DNA from: Terriglobia bacterium
Lineage (GTDB): Bacteria; Acidobacteriota; Terriglobia; Terriglobales; Acidobacteriaceae
DNA: 64,000 bases
NCBI GenBank assembly: GCA_020073215.1
Contig: JAIQFO010000001.1
Coordinates: 248,001 to 312,000 of the forward strand
Reading direction: 5' to 3'
The notes under the pieces were generated by a model. That model was not told the DNA's origin. It worked only from the letters and a program-made list of their open reading frames with translations, and did not search any database. The stretch's first letter is position 1. Each line of letters begins with the position of its first letter. Positions 9,734 through 19,139 of the stretch are shown here, in pieces. The position numbers and the translations under genes are program-made.

Positions 9734-11947
9734 TTACGGCGCATCGGCAGCACAGCGAAAGCCAACCGTGCCCGCTCGGTCGTGTCCCGGGGACATCAAG
9801 AGATACTTTTGGTGTTCATCCAGCCGGTAAGTTTGCGGGAAGTACCAAATCGAACCACTCGGTTGATAAGCCGCGCCGCCGCGAAGGATCGCCGCCCGAG
9901 TATGCGGATCGCGATATTCGTCTGTCCACTGAGACACGTTGCCGATCAGATCGAGAACGCCAGAGGGACTTGCTCCCTTCGGGAAAGCGGTTACGTCGGC
10001 GGAAGGACGCAAAGCGGGTCCTGAATCTGCCGGTGGAAGGGCTTGAGGGTTCCATTCATTCCCCCAGGGATACGGACGGCCGTCGGTGGATTGCGCTGCG
10101 TATTGCCATTCCCATTCGTGGGGAAGGCGTTTGTGGCTCCAGGCTGCGTACGCGCGGGCATCCTCGATCGAGACCCAGGTGACGGGTTTGTTATCCCAAC
10201 CCTGGGGATAGCTGCCATTCTTCCAGGCGCGCAAGAAGTTGTGATCGTCTTTTGGAGAATAGTGCGTCGAGTTCAAGAATCTCTTGAACTCAGCATTGGT
10301 CACTAGCGTCCGATCGATATAGAAAGTATGAATGTGCATTCGATGCCGATGGAAACGGCGCGCCGTATCTTCCCACGGATACTGCACATCCGCCCCAGGA
10401 TCATTGCCGCCCTCGATTTCAATGCCGCTCACCTGAAAGTCGTAGTCAGCCTCGGGAATGCGCACCATTCCTTCCGGCGGCAACTGGGACGTGGCGGTCG
10501 CTGGGATTTCAACCACAGTCTGGGGGACGGCTTTCCATTCCCGCGAGTAGCTGGCGAGAGGGCGCTTGGAACGCTCCGCCATATAGGACAGTAGGTTCTG
10601 AACACTTCCGTCCGGTTTCCCTTCCGTGGCCAGAACAGCACCGTAGCCGAGGCCTTCGAGGTCAAAGTTCAGGGTGGCCTTGCCGTTCGCTACGGCAGGC
10701 GTCAATTCGGTGCCGTGCCACAAATCGTAATAGTGCATCCCTTCTCGGTTTTGGACCTCGATCTGAGAACCGGCGACGTTGTATTCGTTGCGGTTGATGA
10801 TTGTCCACAACGTTCCCTTCGCCGTAGGAAAGCGACTCGCGAATACTCCTGCTTGCAAGACTGGAGCATGTGGTTCCCAGCCGGGGCTACGTAGAAAATC
10901 GGCCATGACGCGCTCGATGCGGGTGATGCGCAACAGGGCTTCGGCATCATGGGGATTATCTTCGTACCAGAAACCCCAGAGATTTTCGAGCGTGGCATAG
11001 CCCTGGCCATTGAAAAAGGCGTGCTGCAAACTGTCGGTCTTGTCGCGGGTAAAACGGTCCGTAACATTTACGGTGTGGCGCGGCTCCATCCACTTGTTCT
11101 TGCTGACCATCGGAATGAAGGGATACTGCTTCCCTTCCCAGGTCACCCAGTCGTTCCAGCTGAGGTTGGTCCAGGCGATGGAAGCGTCGCGCGGTTGAAA
11201 TTGGGGCTCGAGCGCGAGGGGATGGCCGATCGCGTCTGAGGCTTCGCGAAAGCCGGGCGGGACGCTCTCCAGCGTATCGAAGTTGATTCCGTCGGCGTCC
11301 ACTTCCTTGAGAAGTTGCGCCATGACCGTCGCTGGCGCCGCGCCTTCGTCTCGGGTCCCCGTGTCCCAGGCAAGAAGCGGAAAAAATACCTTCACGCCGC
11401 GCCGGTGAAATTGCTCAACCATGCGGCGCACACCCGGAATGCCACCGGGAAGATCGCGCAGCATATCGAATTGATTTCGATCGTCGATACCCAGGTTGGG
11501 ATAGACATGCCAGATAAGGACAGCATCGATGGGACCGATGCGGCTTTCGGTTTCGGAAAGGAACCGGTCGACGGTGTACTCGCCCTTGTCGGGGTCGTAG
11601 AAACTCCGGTCCCAGATGAGCAACTGGACCTGGGAGAAAATATGTTGCGTCCATTCGAGGTCAGGACGCTCGTACTGCGCAGGGTTGTAGCGCAGGAGAG
11701 TGCTGCGATCATTGCGCCACGCTTTCAGGCCTTCGAGCCATGCGGGTTGGTCGGATGGACTGGCGGGCCCGGGAAAGAAGACTTCGCTGGGCGGCGGAAG
11801 CTCCGTCAGATTCATAACGCCAGTATGGGAGACGAGGTCATGGCGCGGCTTCCACTCGTCGGCGGAAAACTGGATCGAAAGCAGCAACGGGGTGATTGCT
11901 GCCGCAAGCCATCGGAATTTGAGGACTCGGTTCAAGAATGAATGCAT
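9734..11947 (-). CDS. secreted TIM-barrel-like domain fused to FGE-like (SUMF1-type) domain
   Basis: With the ATG at 11947 the protein has 737 residues and an N-terminal signal/anchor segment (WLAAAITPLLLSIQF). The first two thirds resemble a glycoside-hydrolase-like barrel (AVLIWHVYPNLGIDDRNQFD, VKVFFPLLAWDTGT, EVDADGINFDTLES), but I cannot name the family. The last third is a formylglycine-generating-enzyme-like domain (RTLVTNAEFKRFL, PVTWVSIEDARAYAAW, LPHEWEWQYAA, PWGNEW, GNVSQWTDEY, GTVGFRCA). The paired cysteines that true FGEs use are not visible near LRGGAAY, so it is probably not a sulfatase activator. A TTG further upstream (12010) would lengthen the N-terminus. Confidence 0.82.
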   Translation of the reverse strand: MHSFLNRVLKFRWLAAAITPLLLSIQFSADEWKPRHDLVSHTGVMNLTELPPPSEVFFPGPASPSDQPAWLEGLKAWRNDRSTLLRYNPAQYERPDLEWTQHIFSQVQLLIWDRSFYDPDKGEYTVDRFLSETESRIGPIDAVLIWHVYPNLGIDDRNQFDMLRDLPGGIPGVRRMVEQFHRRGVKVFFPLLAWDTGTRDEGAAPATVMAQLLKEVDADGINFDTLESVPPGFREASDAIGHPLALEPQFQPRDASIAWTNLSWNDWVTWEGKQYPFIPMVSKNKWMEPRHTVNVTDRFTRDKTDSLQHAFFNGQGYATLENLWGFWYEDNPHDAEALLRITRIERVMADFLRSPGWEPHAPVLQAGVFASRFPTAKGTLWTIINRNEYNVAGSQIEVQNREGMHYYDLWHGTELTPAVANGKATLNFDLEGLGYGAVLATEGKPDGSVQNLLSYMAERSKRPLASYSREWKAVPQTVVEIPATATSQLPPEGMVRIPEADYDFQVSGIEIEGGNDPGADVQYPWEDTARRFHRHRMHIHTFYIDRTLVTNAEFKRFLNSTHYSPKDDHNFLRAWKNGSYPQGWDNKPVTWVSIEDARAYAAWSHKRLPHEWEWQYAAQSTDGRPYPWGNEWNPQALPPADSGPALRPSADVTAFPKGASPSGVLDLIGNVSQWTDEYRDPHTRAAILRGGAAYQPSGSIWYFPQTYRLDEHQKYLLMSPGHDRAGTVGFRCAADAP

Positions 11948-12295
11948 TGGGTGAGCTTGTGATGATAACTCAACGGATTCTCCCCCCTCGTAGCGGTCTT
12001 TCAAATTCAAAGACTTAGGAAGCGACTCCTGCCAGGTCTTTGAGAAATAAGGACTTGCTTGTAAGGTATTTATAAATCAATGACATAGGCGTTGTCGCAA
12101 AGCGATTTTTCGACCCGCTACTCCAGGTCTTTGAGGAATAAGCAGTTGCGAGTCTAGCGCAGGAACCCCTATCTGATTCCGTATCTGCAGATACGTGCAA
12201 ACGCATGAATTGCCTGAGTTGACAACAAAGGCTGAGGCTTACGGGTCAGTGTAAGCCTCGGCTCGATGGTTCCAGTTGTTCGCCTGATTCCGACG
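11948..12295. other. intergenic region with direct repeats and palindrome
   Basis: No coding region is evident in these 348 bases. The string AGGTCTTTGAG followed by AATAAG occurs twice (about 12032 and 12123). A perfect 14-base palindrome GTATCTGCAGATAC lies at 12181-12194. The terminator hairpin of the TonB receptor gene lies at 12234-12259. The stretch is visibly more A/T-rich than the flanking genes. Confidence 0.55.
12234..12259 (-). terminator. probable terminator of the TonB receptor gene
   Basis: Nine-base perfect stem (GAGGCTTAC at 12234-12242 with GTAAGCCTC at 12251-12259) and an eight-base loop. It lies 36 bases beyond the receptor's stop and is followed on the minus strand by a T-rich CCTTTGTTGTC. 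Confidence 0.65.
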
Positions 12296-15200
12296 CTAGA
12301 AATCAAGCCGTAGAGCAAGCTGCACGACTCGCCCGGTGTTGACAGTTCCATTTACCTTACCAAAGGTTGAAGTACTTTCGATGTCCTGCATGAGCGTCGC
12401 GCTGCTGCCGCTGAGATAAAACTCGGAGTGATTGAAAAGGTTGAAGAACTCCCCACGGAACTGGAGATTGTATCCCTCGTGGAGACGGAAGTTCTTAAGG
12501 GCTGAGAAATCCGTATTCACGAAGCGCGGGCCGTACACCGGTGCGCGTGACGCGTTTCCAAGCTTCCCGGGTGCGGCAGGCACGAAGCAGCTCGTATTGA
12601 ACCACTCGTTCACCGTGGGGTGGCTGAGCTTGGGATTGCAAACTTGATCCGGACGGTTCAGAGGAGTTGCATTCCAGAAGAAGGCTGCGCCAGAGTTGTT
12701 GGCACTGTCGACGATAAACAACGGGAATCCGGAAGTGGCTTTTTCAATTACATTGACCTGCCAACCGCCGAGCACGCCGTCCTCAACAGCGTTCCAGCCG
12801 CCGCCATAGTGCTTGCCTTTGCCGAAAGGCAGGTCGTAGAGGACGCTGGCTGTGAACTGGTCATTCAGATTGAGCTGCGAAAGACCCCAGTCGGCCCGTC
12901 GCGTTCCGGGCAGAGGCCAGAACTGGGCGCCGGGTGTAGTACCATCGCCATCCGCCATTCCGGTGTCAAACGTGCGCGACCAGGTGTAGCTGAGGAGCGC
13001 ATAGAGCCCGTGGCGAGCGCTCTTCGTCTCAGCCCTGATCAGAAGACCATCATAACGGGCCCGAGCTCCATCGCTGATGTTATAGACGAAGGATGGGAAC
13101 GCAAACGGTGCCGCCGGATAGGGGTAGACAGGGTATACCTGAGACGATGACGCGGTCGTGCACCCCAAGTGATAGTTCGGGTCGTAGTTTAGGTTCGCAA
13201 CGACCGTATTGTCGAACGGGAAACCGGGCATGTATTGTGGAAAACATGCCAGCGGCGACGTAGTGTTGAGATTCAGCCCGTAGAACAGGATGTGCGTGCT
13301 GCGCGTTCCCGCGTATCCGGCCGTCAGAACGATGTTTCCGGGAAGCTGGCGCTCGACGTTGAAGTTGAACTGCTGCACCATGCCCTGCTTGAAATTCCGA
13401 TTCTGAGACAGATACGTTCCAGTAAAGGCCTGCGGGTTTGGAGGCGACAGATAGGGCGTGAGCGGAGGAGTGAATCCATTTCCAAGCATGAAAGTGTATT
13501 TCAGTCCGCAGGGTTGAACATTCGGATCACTTGCTGTGAGAGTCCAGTTTCCGAATGGACAAGGAAACCCATTGCCGTAATTAAAGTTGTCCGTCTCGGC
13601 GTAGTAGGGCGGATTCTGCCACAGTCCCTGCGCGCCCTGGCTCCAGCCGGAATCGTGATAGATGGCGTAACCTGCTCGAATAACAGTGTTCTGACGGCCA
13701 AACGGCGTCCATGCGAGGCCGATGCGCGGCTCGAGAGCTGTTTTGTCGAATTTGATGCCTACTGCTCCGTCTGTATGAACACAAATCGTGCAGCCGTTAA
13801 ACGGCGCCTTGCCGGCGATAAGGAATTGTTTCGTGGCCCAGTCGAAGTTTGCCTGACGCCCTTGTGCCTCCGTGATCGGAGTCACTAGCGCCCAAGCCAG
13901 CCCTAAGTTCAAAGTCAGGTTGTTGGTCACGCGCCAGTCGTCCTGGACAAACGGACGAAACATCTTCCAGCGTCGCCCCGTGGTCGCGCCAAAAAACGTC
14001 TGATCGTGGAGAGTTGACTCCGTCTGGCCGATCAGGAGGTCCGCGATATTGTCTCCGGTGAACGAAGATGTGAATGACGCACCGGCACCGCCCTGGAAAA
14101 TGACTCCGTCCTGAAAGCCGTTAGTCATTACGTTCATCTGGTTGAAACGGACACCAATGCCCACGCGGAGATCGTGCCGGCCGCGAATCATGTCGAAGGT
14201 ATCGGAGAACGTAAATACGTTCGTGCCGCCCTGGAAGGGTGCAAAACCGCGGTCGCCCAGCGCCCAGTACTGGGCTGATAGGACGCTGGTCATTCCGCAG
14301 CTTAGACAATCTTTCAAAGTCTGAGTCAGTCCCGGGGGAGCATTCGGACACTTGCTATTGAGGTCCGCTCCGAGGATGCCGATATTCGCCGCCTGGCAGA
14401 TCGGCGCGCCAAATTCGCCAAAGGACATGATGTGGTTGAAGATCCGGTTATAGCCCACATACGCCTGGTTGATATTTTTCGAGTTGAAAATGTGAGTTTC
14501 GGAGATGACGGCGTTGCGCGCGTGGTTGCTGATGAGCTGGTTGCTGCCAAAGGCGTTTTGCTCCGCCCAGGTCTCTGAACCGCCGGGCACGAACGAGTTC
14601 GCCTGGTCGTAGGTAAAGCGCGCAAAGGAAGCGTCTTTGCTAGAAAAACTGTGATCCATCCGAATGGTGGCATTGCCCTCATTGAGCTTTCTCACGGGAA
14701 CGTTGGCGAAATTAACGCCCGCTGCCGGATTTGGCGTTCCACTCTGCGGATACAGAGCGATCATCTGCAGGCCGATCGGATCGGCCAGGCCGTAATCGGT
14801 CGGACCACCAGTGATCGGAATCTTGTTGCAGTTAACACCTGTAACTTGGCTGCCGTCAGCGTTTACGGCGGTAGGGGCTCCTGTCGCATCGCACTGGAAC
14901 GATAGGAAGTCGTAAGGATTGACGAGATTTGGGAACGCAATCAGACCGTTATATTGCGTCACACCGCGCGTGCCGCCTAAGGGATCGAGCGTGTAGTCCG
15001 CACACGGGACGGCAGGATTCCCGCACGTAGTGTTAATCCCCATCATCGCCTGCGTCGGAATCAGTCCGGTAAACGGAATACCTTTTCGCTGGCGCTTGGC
15101 TTCGTAATTCACGAAGAAGAAGGTCTTATCTTTCTGGATCGGTCCGCCCAGCGATCCACCAAACTGATTAAGATTGAATTTTTCCTTGAAGGCGGCAAAG

Positions 15201-16027
15201 TAGCTCTTGGCGTCGAATTTCGTGTTACGCAGATATTCGTAGAGTGCTCCGTGCCACTTGTTGGTCCCCGACTTGGTCGTTACCAGCACCGTCGGACCCG
15301 CGCGCGTTCCATATTCCGCGGAATAGTTATAGGTCAGAACCTTGAATTCCTGGATGGAGTCCATAGTGGGCAGAACCCCGATCCCGCCTGACGTGGTTTC
15401 GTCGTTGTTGTTGTTATCGAGGAGCCAATCCGTACTCTGCTCGCGCGATCCGCCGACGGAAAGTGAAAAGGTACCGCGTGCCGCGACTTCGCTGCTGGCG
15501 CCCTGACTGAAAAAGCTGTTCGGGTTGGTTTGCTGGGTCGTGCCCGGAGTGAGCGTGGCTAATTGCACGAAGTTGCGCCCGTTTAACGGTAGGTTCGCCA
15601 CTTGCTCAGCAGTGATTACCTGGCCGAGGGTTGGATTCGTGGTCTCCACGGCTACTTCAGTAGCGCTGACTTCAACCGTCGAAGTGACCGACGCGGGGTT
15701 GAGCGAGAAATTGATCTCGCGCTGTTCGTCGACCTGCAGACGAATGTCCTTCTGCTCGGTGGTCTGGAAGCCCTGCGACTCCACTCGAATGGTGTAATGC
15801 GCTACAGGCAGTAACGGTGCGAGGTAGTGCCCCGACCCGTCGGTCTTCGTATCGCGCGTGGCGCCCGTCTCCTGCGCGGTGATTTTGACCGTCGCCCCAG
15901 CGATGACCGAGCCGGTCTTATCGGCAACGGTTCCGGAAAGACTGCCGCTCGCCTGGCTATACAGAAGTGGACTGAGGAAAAACACGGAACCCAGGACCGC
16001 TACGACCAGCGCTCTTCTTTGCAGCAT
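12296..16027 (-). CDS. Oar-like TonB-dependent outer-membrane receptor
   Basis: Outer-membrane barrel of 1243 residues. The ATG at 16027 is preceded by AGGGGGAAAGCG, a strong ribosome binding site, so I prefer it to an in-frame ATG at 16114. A signal peptide (ALVVAVLGSVFFLSPLLYSQA) is followed by a carboxypeptidase-regulatory-like domain (GSLSGTVADKTGSVIAGATV), then a plug with NLPLNGRNFVQLATLTPGTT and YSAEYGTRAGPTVLVTTKSG. A long beta-barrel ends LALRLDF with a terminal phenylalanine. No TonB box could be assigned with confidence. This is the Oar class common in Acidobacteriota. Ligand unknown; nearby nucleoside hydrolases and ASPIC proteins are only suggestive. Confidence 0.92.
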   Translation of the reverse strand: MLQRRALVVAVLGSVFFLSPLLYSQASGSLSGTVADKTGSVIAGATVKITAQETGATRDTKTDGSGHYLAPLLPVAHYTIRVESQGFQTTEQKDIRLQVDEQREINFSLNPASVTSTVEVSATEVAVETTNPTLGQVITAEQVANLPLNGRNFVQLATLTPGTTQQTNPNSFFSQGASSEVAARGTFSLSVGGSREQSTDWLLDNNNNDETTSGGIGVLPTMDSIQEFKVLTYNYSAEYGTRAGPTVLVTTKSGTNKWHGALYEYLRNTKFDAKSYFAAFKEKFNLNQFGGSLGGPIQKDKTFFFVNYEAKRQRKGIPFTGLIPTQAMMGINTTCGNPAVPCADYTLDPLGGTRGVTQYNGLIAFPNLVNPYDFLSFQCDATGAPTAVNADGSQVTGVNCNKIPITGGPTDYGLADPIGLQMIALYPQSGTPNPAAGVNFANVPVRKLNEGNATIRMDHSFSSKDASFARFTYDQANSFVPGGSETWAEQNAFGSNQLISNHARNAVISETHIFNSKNINQAYVGYNRIFNHIMSFGEFGAPICQAANIGILGADLNSKCPNAPPGLTQTLKDCLSCGMTSVLSAQYWALGDRGFAPFQGGTNVFTFSDTFDMIRGRHDLRVGIGVRFNQMNVMTNGFQDGVIFQGGAGASFTSSFTGDNIADLLIGQTESTLHDQTFFGATTGRRWKMFRPFVQDDWRVTNNLTLNLGLAWALVTPITEAQGRQANFDWATKQFLIAGKAPFNGCTICVHTDGAVGIKFDKTALEPRIGLAWTPFGRQNTVIRAGYAIYHDSGWSQGAQGLWQNPPYYAETDNFNYGNGFPCPFGNWTLTASDPNVQPCGLKYTFMLGNGFTPPLTPYLSPPNPQAFTGTYLSQNRNFKQGMVQQFNFNVERQLPGNIVLTAGYAGTRSTHILFYGLNLNTTSPLACFPQYMPGFPFDNTVVANLNYDPNYHLGCTTASSSQVYPVYPYPAAPFAFPSFVYNISDGARARYDGLLIRAETKSARHGLYALLSYTWSRTFDTGMADGDGTTPGAQFWPLPGTRRADWGLSQLNLNDQFTASVLYDLPFGKGKHYGGGWNAVEDGVLGGWQVNVIEKATSGFPLFIVDSANNSGAAFFWNATPLNRPDQVCNPKLSHPTVNEWFNTSCFVPAAPGKLGNASRAPVYGPRFVNTDFSALKNFRLHEGYNLQFRGEFFNLFNHSEFYLSGSSATLMQDIESTSTFGKVNGTVNTGRVVQLALRLDF

Positions 16028-16122
16028 CGCTTTCCCCCTAGCGGCCACTCTTCTCTTCGCGAGCCAACGAACGGCGAATAGTCGCGTCGGAGACGTGGCG
16101 CGCCCCTTTTTCACGATGGGTC

Positions 16123-16151
16123 ATCTAAATAGATTAGATTTCTAAAGTCAA
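16123..16151 (-). promoter_or_regulatory. possible promoter of the TonB receptor gene
   Basis: On the minus strand TTGACT (16151-16146) and TTAGAT (16128-16123) are separated by 17 bases in an A/T-rich island. The predicted leader to the ATG at 16027 is roughly 90 bases. Confidence 0.45.
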
Positions 16152-16196
16152 GAGTTTTTGTTTGCGCCGCGAATGTCAGGCGACGAGGTTGGGAAT

Positions 16197-17924
16197 TCAA
16201 TTTTTCATAACGTCGTTTTTTGCATTGATGCTTTCACGGATTTTTACGGTTCGATTAGCGGTGACGTTTTCCAGGCGCTGGACCTGGCCGCTTGGCCAGC
16301 GAATCTCGATGGCATCGGCTTTGGTAGCTTTGCCTAGCCCGAAATGTAGGCGAAAGTCACTTTGCGAAATGTATCCGCCGCCACTGCGGACCTCCTGCGA
16401 CTGCTGGTGATCGCCGACGCGGACGGTGACCCTGGCCCCGATGGCGTCGCGGTTGGACTTTGTGCCTTCCAGTTTCAGCAGAATCCAGTTCCCGCGATCG
16501 CCCAGATTCTTCAGCAGGCTGGGACGATCGTGACTGTTGTTCACGAGGATCCCGACGGCTCCGTCGTTATCGAAATCGGCGGCGGCTACGCCGTGGCTGT
16601 TGAAGGGAGTGGTGATGCCAGGGCCGGCATCGAGCGAGATGTCGCGAAATTTGCCATTGCGCTCGTTCCAGTAGAGAATCTTGCGCTCGCGGAATGTGTT
16701 GTTCAGACCCTTATTATCGACTTCGGGATAGATGTGGCCGTTGGCCATGAAGAGGTCGGGCCAGCCATCGTTGTCTATGTCGACGAAGAGTGTCCCCCAT
16801 CCGAGGAACTGGGAATTCCTGGCGAGGCCGGCGGAGGAGGTGACATCGGAGAATGTTCCGTCATGATTGTTGTGATAGAGGGTGGCGGTGTCATCGGAGA
16901 AACTGGTTTTGACGATGTCGAGCCAGCCCTCGCCATCGTAGTCGGCGGCATCGGCTCCCATGCCGGCCTGCTCTCGGCCCCCGTCATTGAAGGCGACACC
17001 GGCCTCGACCGCAGTTTCGGTGAAGGTACCGTTGCGGTTGTTGTGAAAGAGCAGGTTGGGAGTGGAATCGCAGGCGACGTAGATGTCGGGCCAGCCATCG
17101 TTGTCGAAGTCGCCGGTGAGGGCGGTTAGGCAGTAATAGGAACCGGTCTTCGCCACTCCCGATGCCTGGCTTACGTCGGTGAAAGTGCCATCGCCGTTGT
17201 TGTGGTAGAGCTCGCTGCGCGTACCTTTCAGGCCGCGTGGACCGCACATGACCGGCATCCCCTTCCACAGGCACGCGGCGCCGCTGCCGGGCTCGGGCGT
17301 GTGCTGCGGATCGAAGTCGACATAGTGGGCGATGAAGAGATCTAGACGTCCGTCGCGGTCATAGTCCAGAAAAGCGCAGCCGGTAGACCAGCGGGCGTCG
17401 TCGTGCCAGAGGCCGGCCTTGCGCGTGACGTCGGTGAAGGTGCCGTCGCCGTTGTTGTGCAGCAGCACGTCGTGTCCCCAGAAGGTGACGAACAGATCTA
17501 CAAACCCGTCGTTGTCGTAGTCTCCGGCGCAGACTCCCTGCCCCCAGCCGACCAGGCCGACGCCGGCTTTTTCGGTGACGTCGGCGAACGTGCCGTCGTG
17601 GCGGTTGTGGTAGAGGTGACTGGTCGGGTCCTGGCCCTTGGGAAAACCTTCGAGGCGGCTGCCATTGACTACGAAGATGTCGGGCCAGCCGTCGTTGTCG
17701 TAGTCGAAGAAAGCGGCTCCGCTGCCGGTGGTTTCGATGATGTAGCGCTTGGTCTTGTCGCCTCCGTCTTCGGTTTTGGCAGTCAGGCCGGCGCGTTCTG
17801 CGAGGTCGACGAAGTTCACTTTGGGAGGAGTGGGCGGAGGAGCGGCGGGATGCGATTGGGCGGCTGCGCGTGAAATTGTTAGTACCCACAGCGCGACGAC
17901 AGCCGCAGCCAGCCTGCGATTCAT
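16197..17924 (-). CDS. secreted FG-GAP/ASPIC-UnbV repeat protein
   Basis: A 575-residue CRTAC1-type protein. The ATG at 17924 gives MNRRLAAAVVALWVLTISRAAAQ, a clean signal peptide; upstream in-frame starts only add non-signal residues overlapping a repeat. At least seven FG-GAP/VCBS repeats are visible, with FDYDNDGWPDIFVVNG-type loops that probably bind calcium and assemble a beta-propeller. An ASPIC/UnbV domain (LEGTKSNRDAIGARV to IRWPSGQVQRLENV) closes the protein. Paralogue of the propeller and ASPIC parts of the 2998 gene, without redoxin or TPR. It lies upstream of, and on the same strand as, the TonB receptor gene, suggesting a surface partnership (inference). Confidence 0.9.
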   Translation of the reverse strand: MNRRLAAAVVALWVLTISRAAAQSHPAAPPPTPPKVNFVDLAERAGLTAKTEDGGDKTKRYIIETTGSGAAFFDYDNDGWPDIFVVNGSRLEGFPKGQDPTSHLYHNRHDGTFADVTEKAGVGLVGWGQGVCAGDYDNDGFVDLFVTFWGHDVLLHNNGDGTFTDVTRKAGLWHDDARWSTGCAFLDYDRDGRLDLFIAHYVDFDPQHTPEPGSGAACLWKGMPVMCGPRGLKGTRSELYHNNGDGTFTDVSQASGVAKTGSYYCLTALTGDFDNDGWPDIYVACDSTPNLLFHNNRNGTFTETAVEAGVAFNDGGREQAGMGADAADYDGEGWLDIVKTSFSDDTATLYHNNHDGTFSDVTSSAGLARNSQFLGWGTLFVDIDNDGWPDLFMANGHIYPEVDNKGLNNTFRERKILYWNERNGKFRDISLDAGPGITTPFNSHGVAAADFDNDGAVGILVNNSHDRPSLLKNLGDRGNWILLKLEGTKSNRDAIGARVTVRVGDHQQSQEVRSGGGYISQSDFRLHFGLGKATKADAIEIRWPSGQVQRLENVTANRTVKIRESINAKNDVMKN

Positions 17925-18023
17925 GATTCCGTGTCCCCGGGAGAATCCTAGCAGGGAGAATCTTACAATCGGCAACATTGTCGCGCATGAAGAATCACTG
18001 TGGCCACGAGCATCTGCCGAGCT

Positions 18024-18066
18024 GCGCTCGGCTTGGACGGGCGAGGCGCCCGTCCCCACACGAGCG
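18024..18066. repeat. palindromic repeat, family D
   Basis: Contains GGACGGGCG and CGCCCGTCC as facing arms around AGG. The flanks CGCTCGGCTT and ACACGAGCG are shared with the copy inside hpnA at 48534-48577. Intergenic here, between the permease and ASPIC genes. Confidence 0.75.
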
Positions 18067-18070
18067 AGAT

Positions 18071-19048
18071 CTAGCCGTTTGCCCGGGCCACCAACACTAT
18101 CCCCAGACAGTAGAAGACGAACATGAGGGCGAGGTAGATCTTGGCTTTACTGGGCGCGCCTTCAAATTCTTTCCACGCTAGTACTCCCCAGAGAGCGGCG
18201 ACCATTGGGGCGGATTGCCCGATGGCATAGGAGATTGCCACGCCGGTGAAGCTGGCGGCGACCAGATTGAAGACCATGCCTACGCCCCAGATGAATCCGC
18301 CGAGCAGTCCGAGGGCGTGGCCGGAAATGGGTCCGCTAAAATATCCCGCGAAACTCACCGGCTCTCCGACCAGCGGATTTTTCATGAAATAGACGTTCCA
18401 GATGAGACAGGAGAGCAGCGCGCCCAGCGTCAGAAAGACGGCAATGCTGTAGGGACCGAGCGGGTTGCCGTGGGTCATCGCGCGTGCCACGAAGTAGGGC
18501 CAGAGGCCCATCAGGACACCAGAAACGACGCAGGTGACAATGCTCTTCTTCGAGATCGAACGGCCGGCGATGGCCAGGCTGCCGTAGGCCTTGCCGTCGA
18601 GGATTACGGCAACGAGCGCACAGACCACGCCGGCGGCGAGGAGCGCGGCGTCGCCCTTGGGCTGGCGTATGTAGCTGAAAATCACGCCGACGACGAGGGC
18701 GATCCCGATCGAGACGGGGAAAGCAACCGCGAGTCCAGCCATGTCGATGGCGGCAACCAGCAAGAGGTTGGCGAGGTTGAAGATGGCTCCGCCGATCATC
18801 ATGGAGACGATGCTGCCGCTGTCGGCCGACCGCACATTGTTCAGGAAGCTGGAAGCATCGTTGCCCGTGCTTCCCATGGTGAACGCCAGGATAAGCGAGA
18901 TCAGGAAGATGCCGATGGCATAGTCCCAGTAGAACAGCTCGAAGCGATACTTCTTGACACCCTTGTAGGTGTTGGCCCAGGAGCCCCAGCAGATGGCGCT
19001 CGTGATCATCATGAACAGCGCAATACCCAGACTGTGGGGAGTGAACAT
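18071..19048 (-). CDS. GRP/ureide-permease-like DMT transporter
   Basis: A 325-residue inner-membrane protein with about ten hydrophobic segments. The N-terminal AICWGSWANTYKG is characteristic of the sugar-porter/ureide-permease branch of the drug/metabolite transporter superfamily (glucose/ribose porters, plant ureide permeases). It follows the nucleoside hydrolase gene at 19.1 kb on the same strand with a gap of about 90 bases. A role importing the ribose or base released by the periplasmic hydrolase fits the pairing, but substrate cannot be read from sequence. Confidence 0.8.
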   Translation of the reverse strand: MFTPHSLGIALFMMITSAICWGSWANTYKGVKKYRFELFYWDYAIGIFLISLILAFTMGSTGNDASSFLNNVRSADSGSIVSMMIGGAIFNLANLLLVAAIDMAGLAVAFPVSIGIALVVGVIFSYIRQPKGDAALLAAGVVCALVAVILDGKAYGSLAIAGRSISKKSIVTCVVSGVLMGLWPYFVARAMTHGNPLGPYSIAVFLTLGALLSCLIWNVYFMKNPLVGEPVSFAGYFSGPISGHALGLLGGFIWGVGMVFNLVAASFTGVAISYAIGQSAPMVAALWGVLAWKEFEGAPSKAKIYLALMFVFYCLGIVLVARANG

Positions 19049-19070
19049 CGCCTCTCCTTAGAAATTAAGA

Positions 19071-19132
19071 AGCCCCTGAAAGGGCGTCGGATCTTGAAAC
19101 TAGCGGTATCGGTCGCGATACCCTGATGCGAA
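19071..19132. repeat. dispersed intergenic repeat, family A
   Basis: Begins AGCCCCTGAAAGGGC and ends CCCTGATGCGAA, with a divergent middle. Two more copies with matching ends lie at 33401-33465 and 36451-36516. Confidence 0.65.
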
Positions 19133-19139
19133 ACATACC

